The position numbers and the translations under genes are program-made. This document shows positions 36,241 to 43,697 of a stretch of 64,000 nucleotides of DNA, piece after piece; position 1 is the first letter of the stretch; each line of letters begins with the position of its first letter. The stretch lies in NCBI RefSeq assembly GCF_043678055.1, contig NZ_JBHEQA010000001.1:1736001-1800000 (forward strand), in the 5' to 3' direction. This DNA comes from Spongiimicrobium salis (GTDB lineage: Bacteria > Bacteroidota > Bacteroidia > Flavobacteriales > Flavobacteriaceae). The notes beneath the pieces are model-generated. The model worked only from the letters and a program-made list of their open reading frames with translations, was not told the origin of the DNA and made no database searches.

Positions 36241-36284
36241 AAAAAACCGTCAATGCTATTCGCGTAATAGCACCAACGGCTTTT
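36241..36284 (-). terminator. Rho-independent terminator after mscL
   Basis: A two-part stem: CCGT/ACGG outside and TGCTATT/AATAGCA inside (36247-36279), with loop CGCGT. On the minus strand six U follow (36241-36246). It ends the tdk-alr-mscL run. Confidence 0.8.
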
Positions 36285-36333
36285 AGTTGGTTATTCGTGT
36301 AATGTAGCGGTAGATCTCAAAGACCTAAGCGTA

Positions 36334-36747
36334 TTATTTTTTACTCAATAAATCTCTTATTTCTGCCAATAATTCCTCTTGAGTAGGACCTGCAGGTTCT
36401 GCTGGCGCTTCTTCTACAGGCTTTTTCGTCTTGTTATAGGCCTTGACAATCATAAACATGACAAAACCTACAATAATCAAATTAATAATGGTGTTTATCC
36501 AAAGACCATACGCAATTACAGCTCCACCGGCCTCTTTAGCTGCGGCCAAAGTCTCATAACTATTACCGTCCATGGCAACATGAAGGTCGGCAAAATCTAT
36601 TCCTCCCGTAAAGTAACCTACAAAAGGCATCGCAATATTATCCACAAACCCTTTGATAACCGCACCAAGGGCTCCTGCCATAATTACGGCAACGGCAAAA
36701 TCAATCACATTGCCTGTCATGATAAAATTCTTGAATTCTTTTAACAT
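36334..36747 (-). CDS. mscL: Large-conductance mechanosensitive channel
   Basis: A 137-residue inner-membrane channel that opens under membrane tension to release osmolytes after osmotic downshock. The N-terminal helix and pore helix are typical (MLKEFKNFIMTGNVIDFAVA, then GALGAVIKGFV). GGIDFADL begins the periplasmic loop, and a second helix INTIINLIIVGFVMFMIVKA leads to the charged C-terminal bundle (EELLAEIRDLLSKK). The size is normal for MscL. It is 72 bp after alr, is probably on the same transcript, and is followed by a terminator. Confidence 0.97.
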   Translation of the reverse strand: MLKEFKNFIMTGNVIDFAVAVIMAGALGAVIKGFVDNIAMPFVGYFTGGIDFADLHVAMDGNSYETLAAAKEAGGAVIAYGLWINTIINLIIVGFVMFMIVKAYNKTKKPVEEAPAEPAGPTQEELLAEIRDLLSKK

Positions 36748-36819
36748 CTTTTAGTGTTTTTTAGTTAATTATTTATAGTGTACGCAAGATAGTCAAAAAA
36801 ATAGATCCCTAAAAAAATG

Positions 36820-37941
36820 TTAATTTTCTGCTGTTCCACCAATAAAAACACGTTGTATGCGCTGGGAAATACCCGTGAGGAGTTCATAGGAAATGGTACC
36901 GCCATAAGCAGCAAACTGATCGGCGGTAGGATGTGTTCCAAAAACAATAACTTCATCTCCTTCCTTACATTGGAGGCTCGTGATATCGATCATGATCATA
37001 TCCATGCATACGTTTCCTATTATAGGAGCCAGCGTTCCCTGCACGCTGACAAATGCTTTTCCGTTGCCAAAATGCCTCCCTATACCATCCGCGTGCCCTA
37101 AGGGTAGCGTGGCCGTCTTGCGATATCCTTCCGAAACAAAAGCGCGGTTATACCCCACGGTTTCACCAGGTTCGATCATATGTATCTGTGAGATAACGGT
37201 TTTTAGGGCAACAACGGGTTTCAGCTGAGCATCTTCCATGGGAGAATTTCCAAAACCATATAAGCCTATTCCACTGCGCACCATATCCCATTGGGCTTCC
37301 GGATAATTCAAGATTCCAGAGGTATTCAATAAATGTTTAAAGCAATCCGAAGTTATTTTGGCATCCACTTCGGCGCTGATCTTATGGAAGTTCCGTAGCT
37401 GTGTTTTTGTAAACGCCTCTTCATTAGCATCTTCGGAAGCAGCTAAGTGGGAGAATATGGATCGAATATCAAGAGAAGTATCTCCTTCCAGTTGTGAAAC
37501 AATATAATCTACATCATTTTCCCAAAATCCCAGTCGATTTAAACCGGTATTGAATTTCAAATGAACGGGATAGGCTTCTAATTGAAATGCCTTGGCTTTT
37601 TGCAGAAACAATTTTAAAATTTTTGGCGAATAGAGACTGGGCTCCAATCGATGTGCAATGAGCAACTCAAAATTTGTAGGTTGCGGATGCAATACCAGAA
37701 TAGGAAGTGTAATCCCGGCTTTACGTAACAGAACGCCTTCACGCACATAGGCAACAGCAAGGTAATCTACGCCCAGTTCCTGTAATTCTTTGGCAATTCT
37801 TGCCATATCACTACCATAGGCGAAGGCCTTTACCACTCCTAAGAACTTGGTGCCTTCTTTTAATTTCGATTTCAAATAGCGATAATTGTGCGCTAAGGCA
37901 TCCATATCAATGACTAAAACGGTCTCTTGGGCCTTATGCAT
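36820..37941 (-). CDS. alr: Alanine racemase
   Basis: A 373-residue PLP enzyme that interconverts L- and D-alanine for peptidoglycan. The PLP lysine lies in VVKAFAYGSD (about residue 38; the family consensus is VKANAYGHG). The second catalytic Tyr is in ETVGYNRAF, and IGNVCMDMIMIDIT is the conserved C-terminal-domain stretch. The start overlaps the end of tdk by 8 bp, showing translational coupling. Phe in place of Asn in the lysine motif is a mild deviation. It is a single-domain protein, without the MurF-like fusion seen in some Bacteroidota. Confidence 0.95.
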   Translation of the reverse strand: MHKAQETVLVIDMDALAHNYRYLKSKLKEGTKFLGVVKAFAYGSDMARIAKELQELGVDYLAVAYVREGVLLRKAGITLPILVLHPQPTNFELLIAHRLEPSLYSPKILKLFLQKAKAFQLEAYPVHLKFNTGLNRLGFWENDVDYIVSQLEGDTSLDIRSIFSHLAASEDANEEAFTKTQLRNFHKISAEVDAKITSDCFKHLLNTSGILNYPEAQWDMVRSGIGLYGFGNSPMEDAQLKPVVALKTVISQIHMIEPGETVGYNRAFVSEGYRKTATLPLGHADGIGRHFGNGKAFVSVQGTLAPIIGNVCMDMIMIDITSLQCKEGDEVIVFGTHPTADQFAAYGGTISYELLTGISQRIQRVFIGGTAEN

Positions 37942-38578
37942 CGGGAAGCTCTTTATCTTTGGATACCTCTTCGGATTCTACATCCATTTTGTTCACTTTT
38001 TCTTTTAAGCGTGCCTTGTAAAAGGCCGCTCTGCTCAAAGGCTCGTATTCCTCTGTCTCCCCCAAGAGCACAAGATTATCATCATTGGATTTCCGATAAC
38101 TATAACTGGCAAGATTTCCAGTGCGCGTACAGATCGCATGTACTTTAGTAACGTATTCGGCGGTAGCCATCAATGCGGGCATTGGCCCAAAGGGGTTTCC
38201 CTTAAAGTCCATATCCAGACCGGCAACCACCACACGAATCCCTCTATTGGCCAGGTCATTGCAGACAGAAATGATCTCATCATCAAAAAATTGTGCCTCA
38301 TCAATGCCCACAACATCACAATCATCGGCCAATAAGCGAATGTTGGCCGCTGCCGGTACCGGAGTGGAACGGATCTCATTGGCATCGTGCGATACCACCA
38401 TTTCTTCATGATACCGGGTATCTACAATAGGCTTAAAGATCTCCACTTTCTGTTTGGCAAATTGCGCTCGCTTTAGCCTGCGGATAAGTTCTTCGGTCTT
38501 ACCGGAGAACATAGAACCGCAGATAACTTCTATCCAGCCAAACTGTTCTTGTGGGTTAACGGTATTTTCGAGAAACAT
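37934..38578 (-). CDS. tdk: Thymidine kinase (type II)
   Basis: A 214-residue enzyme that phosphorylates thymidine with ATP in the salvage pathway. The P-loop is GSMFSGKTEE (21-30), Walker B is GIDEAQFFDD, and the lasso region has RTGNLASYSYRKS. Type II enzymes usually hold a structural zinc with two Cys pairs. Here the first pair reads CTRT and the later pair is absent, so the zinc site looks lost. This seems to be a lineage feature and not a defect. It is the first gene of the tdk-alr-mscL run. Confidence 0.95.
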   Translation of the reverse strand: MFLENTVNPQEQFGWIEVICGSMFSGKTEELIRRLKRAQFAKQKVEIFKPIVDTRYHEEMVVSHDANEIRSTPVPAAANIRLLADDCDVVGIDEAQFFDDEIISVCNDLANRGIRVVVAGLDMDFKGNPFGPMPALMATAEYVTKVHAICTRTGNLASYSYRKSNDDNLVLLGETEEYEPLSRAAFYKARLKEKVNKMDVESEEVSKDKELPDA

Positions 38579-38761
38579 TTTGTAATTTTAGACGAAAATA
38601 ATGTCTTTTTCGTTCTTATACATAGGAAGTACTAAAGTATTCCTAAAAGATATACAAATCTGCCTAATTTTACCGAACTTATAAGACCGCAGAATTATCG
38701 TATTTTTGAAGGGTGCGATTGCGGCAAACATTTTTTGTAGGGCAATAAAGGATAAAAAATA

Positions 38762-39442
38762 ATGAAGATTAAATTACAGGATGAATTGATCCGTTTGTGT
38801 ACGGACATTATCACCTCCAGAGAGCTGAACGATATAGACGATTTATACGAAAAGGCAAAGGGATTGTACGAGAAATTGGCAGTACTCAGATTTATTGATA
38901 AAAATTTGAAGGATATTGAAATCGATGTGTCCAAGAATGCCATTGCGTCCAAGTTTGAAAAATTGGCGAACGCCGTAATGAATGAAAATACTTCTGTTCC
39001 GGAGACCAACCCACATGAAGAAGACATTATAACTCCGGGAATAGATACCATTAAGGATATGGTTTCTGAAATGCCTTTGAGTAACGAGGCCGGAAATGTA
39101 TTTGCCGAGTTTATGGCAAAACCTAGTGTTATTAAAGAGGATAAAGAAGTGGTTACTCCAGAAATTTCGGAAAAGCAAGAGCAACCCCAGTCACTTAACG
39201 ATCGGTTGACCTCCAAAGAAATAAAGGTGGATCTCAATGATCGTCTTGCCTTTGTAAAACATCTTTTTAATAACAGTACGGAAGACTATAACAGAGTGAT
39301 TTCCCAATTGAGTACCATTGATACGGAAGAACGCTCCGTTGCTTTTATCACCAATATGATAAAGCCCGATTACAATAATTGGACGGGGAAGGAAGAGTAT
39401 GAATCCCGCTTTATGGCTTTGATTCAACGTAAGTTTTCCTAA
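38762..39442 (+). CDS. Conserved hypothetical protein, acidic, 226 aa
   Basis: I do not recognise a named domain. The protein is soluble and acidic. A helical N-terminal region (about 1-80) is followed by a low-complexity acidic linker rich in Glu, Pro and Thr (about 80-145). The C-terminal region repeats the phrase LNDRL (SLNDRLTS, DLNDRLAF) and ends EEYESRFMALIQRKF. The TATTTTTG at 38701-38708 matches the flavobacterial -7 element, and a good terminator follows. It is divergent from tdk. The function is unknown; the codon use and composition look like those of a real gene. Confidence 0.85.
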   Translation: MKIKLQDELIRLCTDIITSRELNDIDDLYEKAKGLYEKLAVLRFIDKNLKDIEIDVSKNAIASKFEKLANAVMNENTSVPETNPHEEDIITPGIDTIKDMVSEMPLSNEAGNVFAEFMAKPSVIKEDKEVVTPEISEKQEQPQSLNDRLTSKEIKVDLNDRLAFVKHLFNNSTEDYNRVISQLSTIDTEERSVAFITNMIKPDYNNWTGKEEYESRFMALIQRKFS

Positions 39443-39467
39443 ATTCCATAGCTACCCTAAAAAAGAT

Positions 39468-39497
39468 AGACCCGTAATGTAATTCGGGTCTTTTTTT
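39468..39497 (+). terminator. Rho-independent terminator after the 226-aa gene
   Basis: The stem AGACCCG (39468-39474) and CGGGTCT (39485-39491) encloses a 10 nt loop and runs into a T-tract (39490-39497). Confidence 0.88.
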
Positions 39498-39574
39498 ATG
39501 GCTGGAACGTATTTCTATAAAATCCTTAGTTTGAATAGCGTAATTTTGTATTGGACCACAAAAAAGAGATACCG

Positions 39575-39928
39575 ATGGCTAAAAAGATAATCTACTGGGT
39601 TGGAATGACGCTTTTAACGGGAGTCATGTTATTTTCCATACAAATGTATTTGAGGAATTACGAGATGGTACAGGGCTTTTTCGATAAATTGGATTATCCC
39701 ACCTATTTGGTATACCCCTTGGCTATCGCAAAAATTTTGGGATTGGTCGCTATTTGGGGAAATTTCTCCAAATCCTTAAAAGAGTGGGCTTATGCAGGTT
39801 TCTTTTTTGATATTGTTCTGGCATTTACAGCACATATCGTAGCCAAAGATGGAGGGGAACTCTTCTCCGTAATTGCCTTTATCGGGTTGGCCTTATCCTA
39901 TATTGCCGGTAAAACCGTAAGACCTTAA
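39575..39928 (+). CDS. DoxX-like membrane protein
   Basis: The ATG at 39575 (MAKKIIYWVGMTLLTG) gives 117 residues with four transmembrane helices (about 5-25, 45-62, 70-88 and 92-112). The layout and the sequence LAIAKILGLVAIWG fit the DoxX-like/DUF family of small membrane proteins. A TTG 24 bp upstream is in frame but unlikely, because TAATTTTG at 39541-39548 fits a -7 element that would start the RNA after it. It is 6 bp ahead of rsmI, so they may be co-transcribed. The biochemical role is unknown. Confidence 0.85.
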   Translation: MAKKIIYWVGMTLLTGVMLFSIQMYLRNYEMVQGFFDKLDYPTYLVYPLAIAKILGLVAIWGNFSKSLKEWAYAGFFFDIVLAFTAHIVAKDGGELFSVIAFIGLALSYIAGKTVRP

Positions 39929-39934
39929 TCATTT

Positions 39935-40615
39935 ATGGGGAAACTATATATTGTTCCTACGCCCATTGGAAATCTAGAGGACATCACCATTAGGGCGATT
40001 CAAGTATTAAAAGATGTCGATTTGATTTTGGCCGAAGACACAAGGACCAGTGGAAAACTACTACAACACTTTGACATTGCTACCCCCATGCAATCCCATC
40101 ATATGCATAATGAGCATAAAACAGTGCAAGGAGTGGTTAACCGACTATTATCTGGAGCTACCATTGCGTTGATTTCCGATGCGGGCACACCTGCGATTTC
40201 CGATCCTGGATTTTTATTGACAAGAGCTTGTGTAGATCAGGATATCCATGTAGAATGTTTGCCAGGCGCAACGGCATTTGTCCCTGCTTTGGTCAATAGT
40301 GGCCTTCCCAATGATAAGTTTGTATTTGAAGGATTTTTACCGGTGAAGAAAGGACGGCAAACCCGGTTAAAAATATTGGCGGATGAGGCGAGAACCATGA
40401 TTTTCTACGAGTCACCCCATAAATTGGTAAAAACCTTGGGCCACTTCAAGGAATATTTTGGGGAAGACCGAAAGGTGTCCGTATCCCGTGAGCTGACCAA
40501 AATGTACGAAGAAACCATCCGAGGGACCACCACAGAGGTCTTGGAATACTATACCAAAAAACCGCCCAAAGGAGAAATTGTAATTATTGTAGAAGGAAAA
40601 AGAAATCTAAAATGA
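39935..40615 (+). CDS. rsmI: 16S rRNA 2'-O-ribose C1402 methyltransferase
   Basis: A 226-residue SAM-dependent methyltransferase of the tetrapyrrole-methylase fold that modifies C1402 in the ribosomal decoding centre. Conserved parts are PTPIGNLEDITIRA (6-19), LAEDTRTSGKLL, ISDAGTPAISDPG, the loop CLPGATAFVPAL, FYESPHKL and SRELTKMYEE. It is shorter than E. coli RsmI because it lacks the C-terminal extension, as is usual in this phylum. Its stop overlaps the next start by 4 bp. Confidence 0.97.
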   Translation: MGKLYIVPTPIGNLEDITIRAIQVLKDVDLILAEDTRTSGKLLQHFDIATPMQSHHMHNEHKTVQGVVNRLLSGATIALISDAGTPAISDPGFLLTRACVDQDIHVECLPGATAFVPALVNSGLPNDKFVFEGFLPVKKGRQTRLKILADEARTMIFYESPHKLVKTLGHFKEYFGEDRKVSVSRELTKMYEETIRGTTTEVLEYYTKKPPKGEIVIIVEGKRNLK

Positions 40616-40956
40616 CATTGAACGAATTTATCAACAAAGTAAAAAACAAACCCGAAACACTGGAGTTTTCAGAGACTATGGCTGTAATTGAAGCCAACTA
40701 TGAGTTTAACCCTACAGCTTTTAGGAATGGGGAATTGGAAAATGGAGCCGATCAAAATTTGGGTTCCTGTAAACTCTTGGCTTTTGCTCAGAAACAAGGT
40801 TTTACCCAAGAAGAGACCTTGGCTTGCTTTGGAAAATTTTATTTTGATGAGGTCTTGAACGATCCTCAAGGCACAGGACATCAGAACATCCGAAATTTTA
40901 TGAAAACAGGATTTGAAGGCCTGCATTTTCAAAGAGAAGCATTGCAGGCAAAATAA
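40612..40956 (+). CDS. HopJ type III effector family protein
   Basis: A 114-residue protein covering the whole HopJ (PF08888-type) family: FSETMAVIEANYEF, NPTAFRNGELENGADQN, GSCKLLAFAQKQGF, and the C-terminal HQNIRNFMKTGFEGL. The family was named after a Pseudomonas effector but is widespread in free-living bacteria without type III secretion, and no secretion genes are nearby. The ATGA overlap with rsmI shows co-translation. A housekeeping role is likely but undefined. Confidence 0.92.
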   Translation: MTLNEFINKVKNKPETLEFSETMAVIEANYEFNPTAFRNGELENGADQNLGSCKLLAFAQKQGFTQEETLACFGKFYFDEVLNDPQGTGHQNIRNFMKTGFEGLHFQREALQAK

Positions 40957-40964
40957 GAATATTA

Positions 40965-41846
40965 TTAGGGTTCGTAAACAGGATTGCTATTCAGAATATC
41001 CCGATGGATTTGCCCGGGATAAATAACATTGACGGGAATTTTAAGGCCATAAAAGGCACATAATTTTTGAACGCGATTCGTGATGGTTTCCCTATCATAG
41101 CGCGAAGAAAAATGACTTAAGATCAGTCGGTTTAGCGTAATTTCCGAAGCCATTTTCAATACTTCCTCCAAAGTGCTGTGTTTATTTCCTTTAGAGGTCA
41201 CGGTGGTGCCTTCTTCATCTTGAAGGAAAGTTGCCTCGTGGATTAGAATATTGCTATAGTCCCATTTGGAATAATCGTCCACAGGGGTGTCTCCGGAGTA
41301 GGATAGGATATTGGTATGCACCTTATCCATTAGTGCTTCTTTTCCACGCACGGCAATAAGATTTTTAATTTCATCTCCCTTCAAATGAAGAAATTCCCGC
41401 TTTAGTTTTTGTTTTGATTCCATGATTTTGAAACTCAAACTTTTGGAGAACTCGGGAGCAACCTTAATATGCTCGTTTCGAATGGCTTCCACATAAATAT
41501 TATTTTGAATACGAACGCGGTCTCCATGAACCAATGCCTGCCAAGTAGCTTCTTTAATATGAGGGTCAAACTGAAGTTGAAAATCGCGCATGGCAGGAAA
41601 GCTACCACAATCTTTGGGAAAATATATCTTTGGAAAACCCTTTCTGGAGTTTAATTGATTGAATTGAAAAAGCCCGGTAATATGGTCTCGGTCCGGGTGG
41701 GTGATAAAAACATACTTTACTTTGCCAGCCTTTTGTAAAAGTCCAGAAGTAACTCCATCTCCCGCATCGAATAATACCCCTAGCTCCTCAATATTGATCC
41801 AAGTAGCGAATAAGGCGGTAGAATATGCATGAATGTTCAAATTCAT
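40965..41846 (-). CDS. Metallo-beta-lactamase-fold hydrolase (RNase Z-like)
   Basis: A 293-residue protein of the RNase Z/PhnP-like branch. The metal motif reads H50-P-D52-R-D54-H55 and not HxHxDH, so one zinc-binding His is Asp. Similar HPDxDH motifs are known from the ComEC-like branch. Later metal ligands are plausible in SYSGDTP (Asp), LIHEATF and the C-terminal LILSHFSSRYD. The spacing suggests a tRNA 3'-processing or phosphodiesterase activity, but the Asp substitution makes the substrate uncertain. It converges with the HopJ-family gene (8 bp between stops). Confidence 0.85.
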   Translation of the reverse strand: MNLNIHAYSTALFATWINIEELGVLFDAGDGVTSGLLQKAGKVKYVFITHPDRDHITGLFQFNQLNSRKGFPKIYFPKDCGSFPAMRDFQLQFDPHIKEATWQALVHGDRVRIQNNIYVEAIRNEHIKVAPEFSKSLSFKIMESKQKLKREFLHLKGDEIKNLIAVRGKEALMDKVHTNILSYSGDTPVDDYSKWDYSNILIHEATFLQDEEGTTVTSKGNKHSTLEEVLKMASEITLNRLILSHFSSRYDRETITNRVQKLCAFYGLKIPVNVIYPGQIHRDILNSNPVYEP

Positions 41847-41870
41847 CTCGTTTTCGTAATGAAATCAAAT

Positions 41871-41930
41871 CCAGCGCAGTCCAGATTCACTACAAGAAGT
41901 ATGTGTGCTTCTCGACTGCACTCGATGAGA
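41871..41930. repeat. REP-like extragenic inverted pair
   Basis: CCAGCGCAGTCCAG (41871-41884) and CTCGACTGCACTCG (41911-41924) are near reverse complements (11 of 14 positions). Both resemble the GAGCGCAGTCGAGA-type extragenic element scattered through many flavobacterial genomes. The second half also forms its own small stem (TCTCGA with TCGATGAGA). It lies between two leftward genes. The left copy is decayed, with G to C changes. Confidence 0.6.
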
Positions 41931-41973
41931 CTTGAAAATTTTTGTATTGAAAAACAAGCTGTCTTAAGGAACC

Positions 41974-42576
41974 TTAATATTGACTCCCATCATGCTTGCC
42001 ACGTTCCCAGCCGTGTTTTCCTAGATATTGGTCGCCACTTTCAACAGCGCCATCTTCTATAGAAGTACCCATAGAATCATTCCAGCGATTTAGGTAACCA
42101 AAGAGGGAAATTACGCCTAACATTTCAACCACTTCGCCTTCGTTCCAGTGCTCGTACAAACGTGCCTTGATTTCCGCATTCACCCCATTGGGCACTTGGG
42201 AAGCCAAAAGTGAAAAGTCCAAAGCAGCACGTTCGGCTTCGGAGAAAGCAGGATGCGTACGGTATTCCCAAATATTGTCCAACTGTTCCTGTTCCGCACC
42301 ATAGCGTTCCGCAGCTCGGATAGCATGTGCCTGGCAATAGCGACAACCTGTAGCATTGCTGCTTACCCATGCAATCATTCGCTTTAGGGCCGAAGTAACA
42401 CGGCCTTCATTGGCCATTACAGCTTTGTTAAGATTGATAAATGCTTTGGAAATGGCCGGTCTATGCTGCATGGTCAAGACCGAATTGGGACAAAAGCCCA
42501 GGGTTTCATTAAAGAATTCTGCAAGTTTGCGAGTCTCTTCATCATGACTCGGATCTAAAGGATTTACTAGTGGCAT
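41974..42576 (-). CDS. Carboxymuconolactone decarboxylase/AhpD-like peroxidase-related protein
   Basis: A 200-residue protein of the AhpD-like fold. It contains the redox pair in GCRYCQAHAIRAAE (CxxC with His three residues after the second Cys), the signature of alkylhydroperoxidase-type members. The preceding segment LKRMIAWVSSNATG and later EVVEMLGVISLFGYLNRWND are conserved in the 'peroxidase-related enzyme' group. It should act in the cytoplasm on peroxides. The neighbouring divergent OsmC gene points to a shared role in peroxide defence. Confidence 0.93.
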   Translation of the reverse strand: MPLVNPLDPSHDEETRKLAEFFNETLGFCPNSVLTMQHRPAISKAFINLNKAVMANEGRVTSALKRMIAWVSSNATGCRYCQAHAIRAAERYGAEQEQLDNIWEYRTHPAFSEAERAALDFSLLASQVPNGVNAEIKARLYEHWNEGEVVEMLGVISLFGYLNRWNDSMGTSIEDGAVESGDQYLGKHGWERGKHDGSQY

Positions 42577-42726
42577 AATTTAAATTTTGTAGTCACAACG
42601 CACATGGGCACGATGTCACCATTTGGGTTCTTTATCGTATTTTTGTTTGGAATTTAATGGGGCTTCTTTGTAAAAAAAGCACAAAAAAAACGTCCAATTG
42701 AATTCGGTAACAAGAAACAAAAAATT

Positions 42727-43155
42727 ATGAGTACTACAAATCATATCAGCACGAAATGGTTGGGCAATATGGCCTTTGAAAGCAATAACCCTTCCGGTTT
42801 AACTTTTAAAATTGATGCAGGCCCAGAGAATGGCGGAGAAGGAGCAGGATTTAGACCCAAAGCCTTGATGTTATCTTCCTTAGCCGGGTGTTCCGGATTG
42901 GATGTAGCTTCCTTGATCAAGAAAATGAAATTGGAAGTAGATGATTTTTCCATTGAAACTATTGCGAATCTAACAGACGAACATCCCCGTTTTTATGATG
43001 CAGTAACGCTGGAATATCATTTTTATGGAAGCAATCTAAAAGAAGATAAGTTGCAAAAAACCGTAGATCTATCCGTAGAAAAGTACTGTGGTGTCATGGA
43101 AATGTTTAGAAAATTTGCTACATTGGACATCAAGACTATTTTCCATCATAAATAA
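42727..43155 (+). CDS. OsmC-family peroxiredoxin-like protein
   Basis: A 142-residue OsmC/Ohr-like protein. The two reactive cysteines are in SLAGCSGLDVASLI (about residue 57) and EKYCGVMEMF (about residue 121), the latter in the conserved helix. The spacing fits the YhfA/OsmC branch that reduces organic hydroperoxides. TATTTTTG at 42638-42645 is a possible -7 element. It is divergent from the AhpD-like gene. Confidence 0.94.
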   Translation: MSTTNHISTKWLGNMAFESNNPSGLTFKIDAGPENGGEGAGFRPKALMLSSLAGCSGLDVASLIKKMKLEVDDFSIETIANLTDEHPRFYDAVTLEYHFYGSNLKEDKLQKTVDLSVEKYCGVMEMFRKFATLDIKTIFHHK

Positions 43156-43191
43156 AGGGCTTTTATTCTTGACAGCATGCTTTGAATAGGA

Positions 43192-43209
43192 GTTCAAGCG
43201 CAAGTGCAA
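43192..43209. repeat. Left inverted repeat flanking the four-helix-bundle gene
   Basis: GTTCAAGCGCAAGTGCAA. Its reverse complement matches 43630-43647 at 16 of 18 positions, on the other side of the gene. It ends 3 bp before the start codon. Confidence 0.65.
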
Positions 43210-43212
43210 AAA

Positions 43213-43584
43213 ATGAAATCCTTAGAAAGTGCAACTAGCAAAAAATTTAATTTAGAGGATAGATTAGTAGATTTTGCCTCCGACATTGTATTGTTTTTTA
43301 CAGATTTACCAGAAGATATGACAGGGCAGTATTATGGGAATCAAATATTGCGATCTTCAGGAAGTTCCGCCTTAAATTTTGGAGAGGCCCAAGGAACTAT
43401 TACCGGCAAAGATTATGTGTATAAGGCAAGTTTATGCCTGAAGGAATTGAAAGAATCAAGAGTGAATTTGAAAATCCTTGGTAAAGTAAACTATGGGGAT
43501 GCATCCAAAAGAAAGATGCTGTTAGATGAGACTGATCAATTGATAAAGATAATGGCAACCATAATTAAAAATAAAAGGGGCTAA
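43213..43584 (+). CDS. Four-helix-bundle protein (S23/IVS-like)
   Basis: The ATG at 43213 gives 123 residues; a GTG 9 bp upstream lies in the inverted repeat and is unlikely. The pattern is that of the 'four helix bundle' family related to the 23S-rRNA intervening-sequence protein: FNLEDRLVDFASDIVLF, YYGNQILRSSGSSALNF, GEAQG, and a C-terminal KELKESRVNLKIL. In other bacteria relatives sit inside IVS elements of rRNA genes. This copy is in an ordinary intergenic position, bracketed by inverted and hexamer repeats. Its function is unknown. Confidence 0.88.
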   Translation: MKSLESATSKKFNLEDRLVDFASDIVLFFTDLPEDMTGQYYGNQILRSSGSSALNFGEAQGTITGKDYVYKASLCLKELKESRVNLKILGKVNYGDASKRKMLLDETDQLIKIMATIIKNKRG

Positions 43585-43604
43585 GGGAAGCAATTCCTGT
43601 ACAT

Positions 43605-43682
43605 TTGAACTTGAACTTGAATTTGAGAATTGCACTTGCACTTGAAAATTCTACTTGAACTTGAAAATTGAACTTACACTTA
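43605..43682. repeat. Degenerate hexamer repeat (ACTTGA type) carrying the right inverted repeat
   Basis: About 13 hexamer-like units from TTGAACTTGAA through CACTTGCACTTGAA to CTTACACTTA. They vary but keep a 6 bp period. The stretch includes TTGCACTTGCACTTGAA (43630-43646), which pairs with 43192-43209. It lies between the four-helix-bundle gene and recJ and ends 15 bp before the recJ ATG. Confidence 0.75.
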
Positions 43683-43697
43683 AAATGTAAAAAAACC

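Noticed and set aside
38695..39237. 180-codon open frame on the minus strand, rich in Ser, Phe and Ile
   Set aside because: It lies across from the 226-aa gene at 38762-39442, which has better composition, a -7 element and a terminator in its own direction.
43668..43670. TTG as the start of recJ
   Set aside because: It lies within the hexamer repeat; RecJ homology begins at the ATG at 43698.
43605..43682. Possible CRISPR array
   Set aside because: The units are 6 bp and degenerate with no spacers or cas genes; this is a simple periodic repeat.
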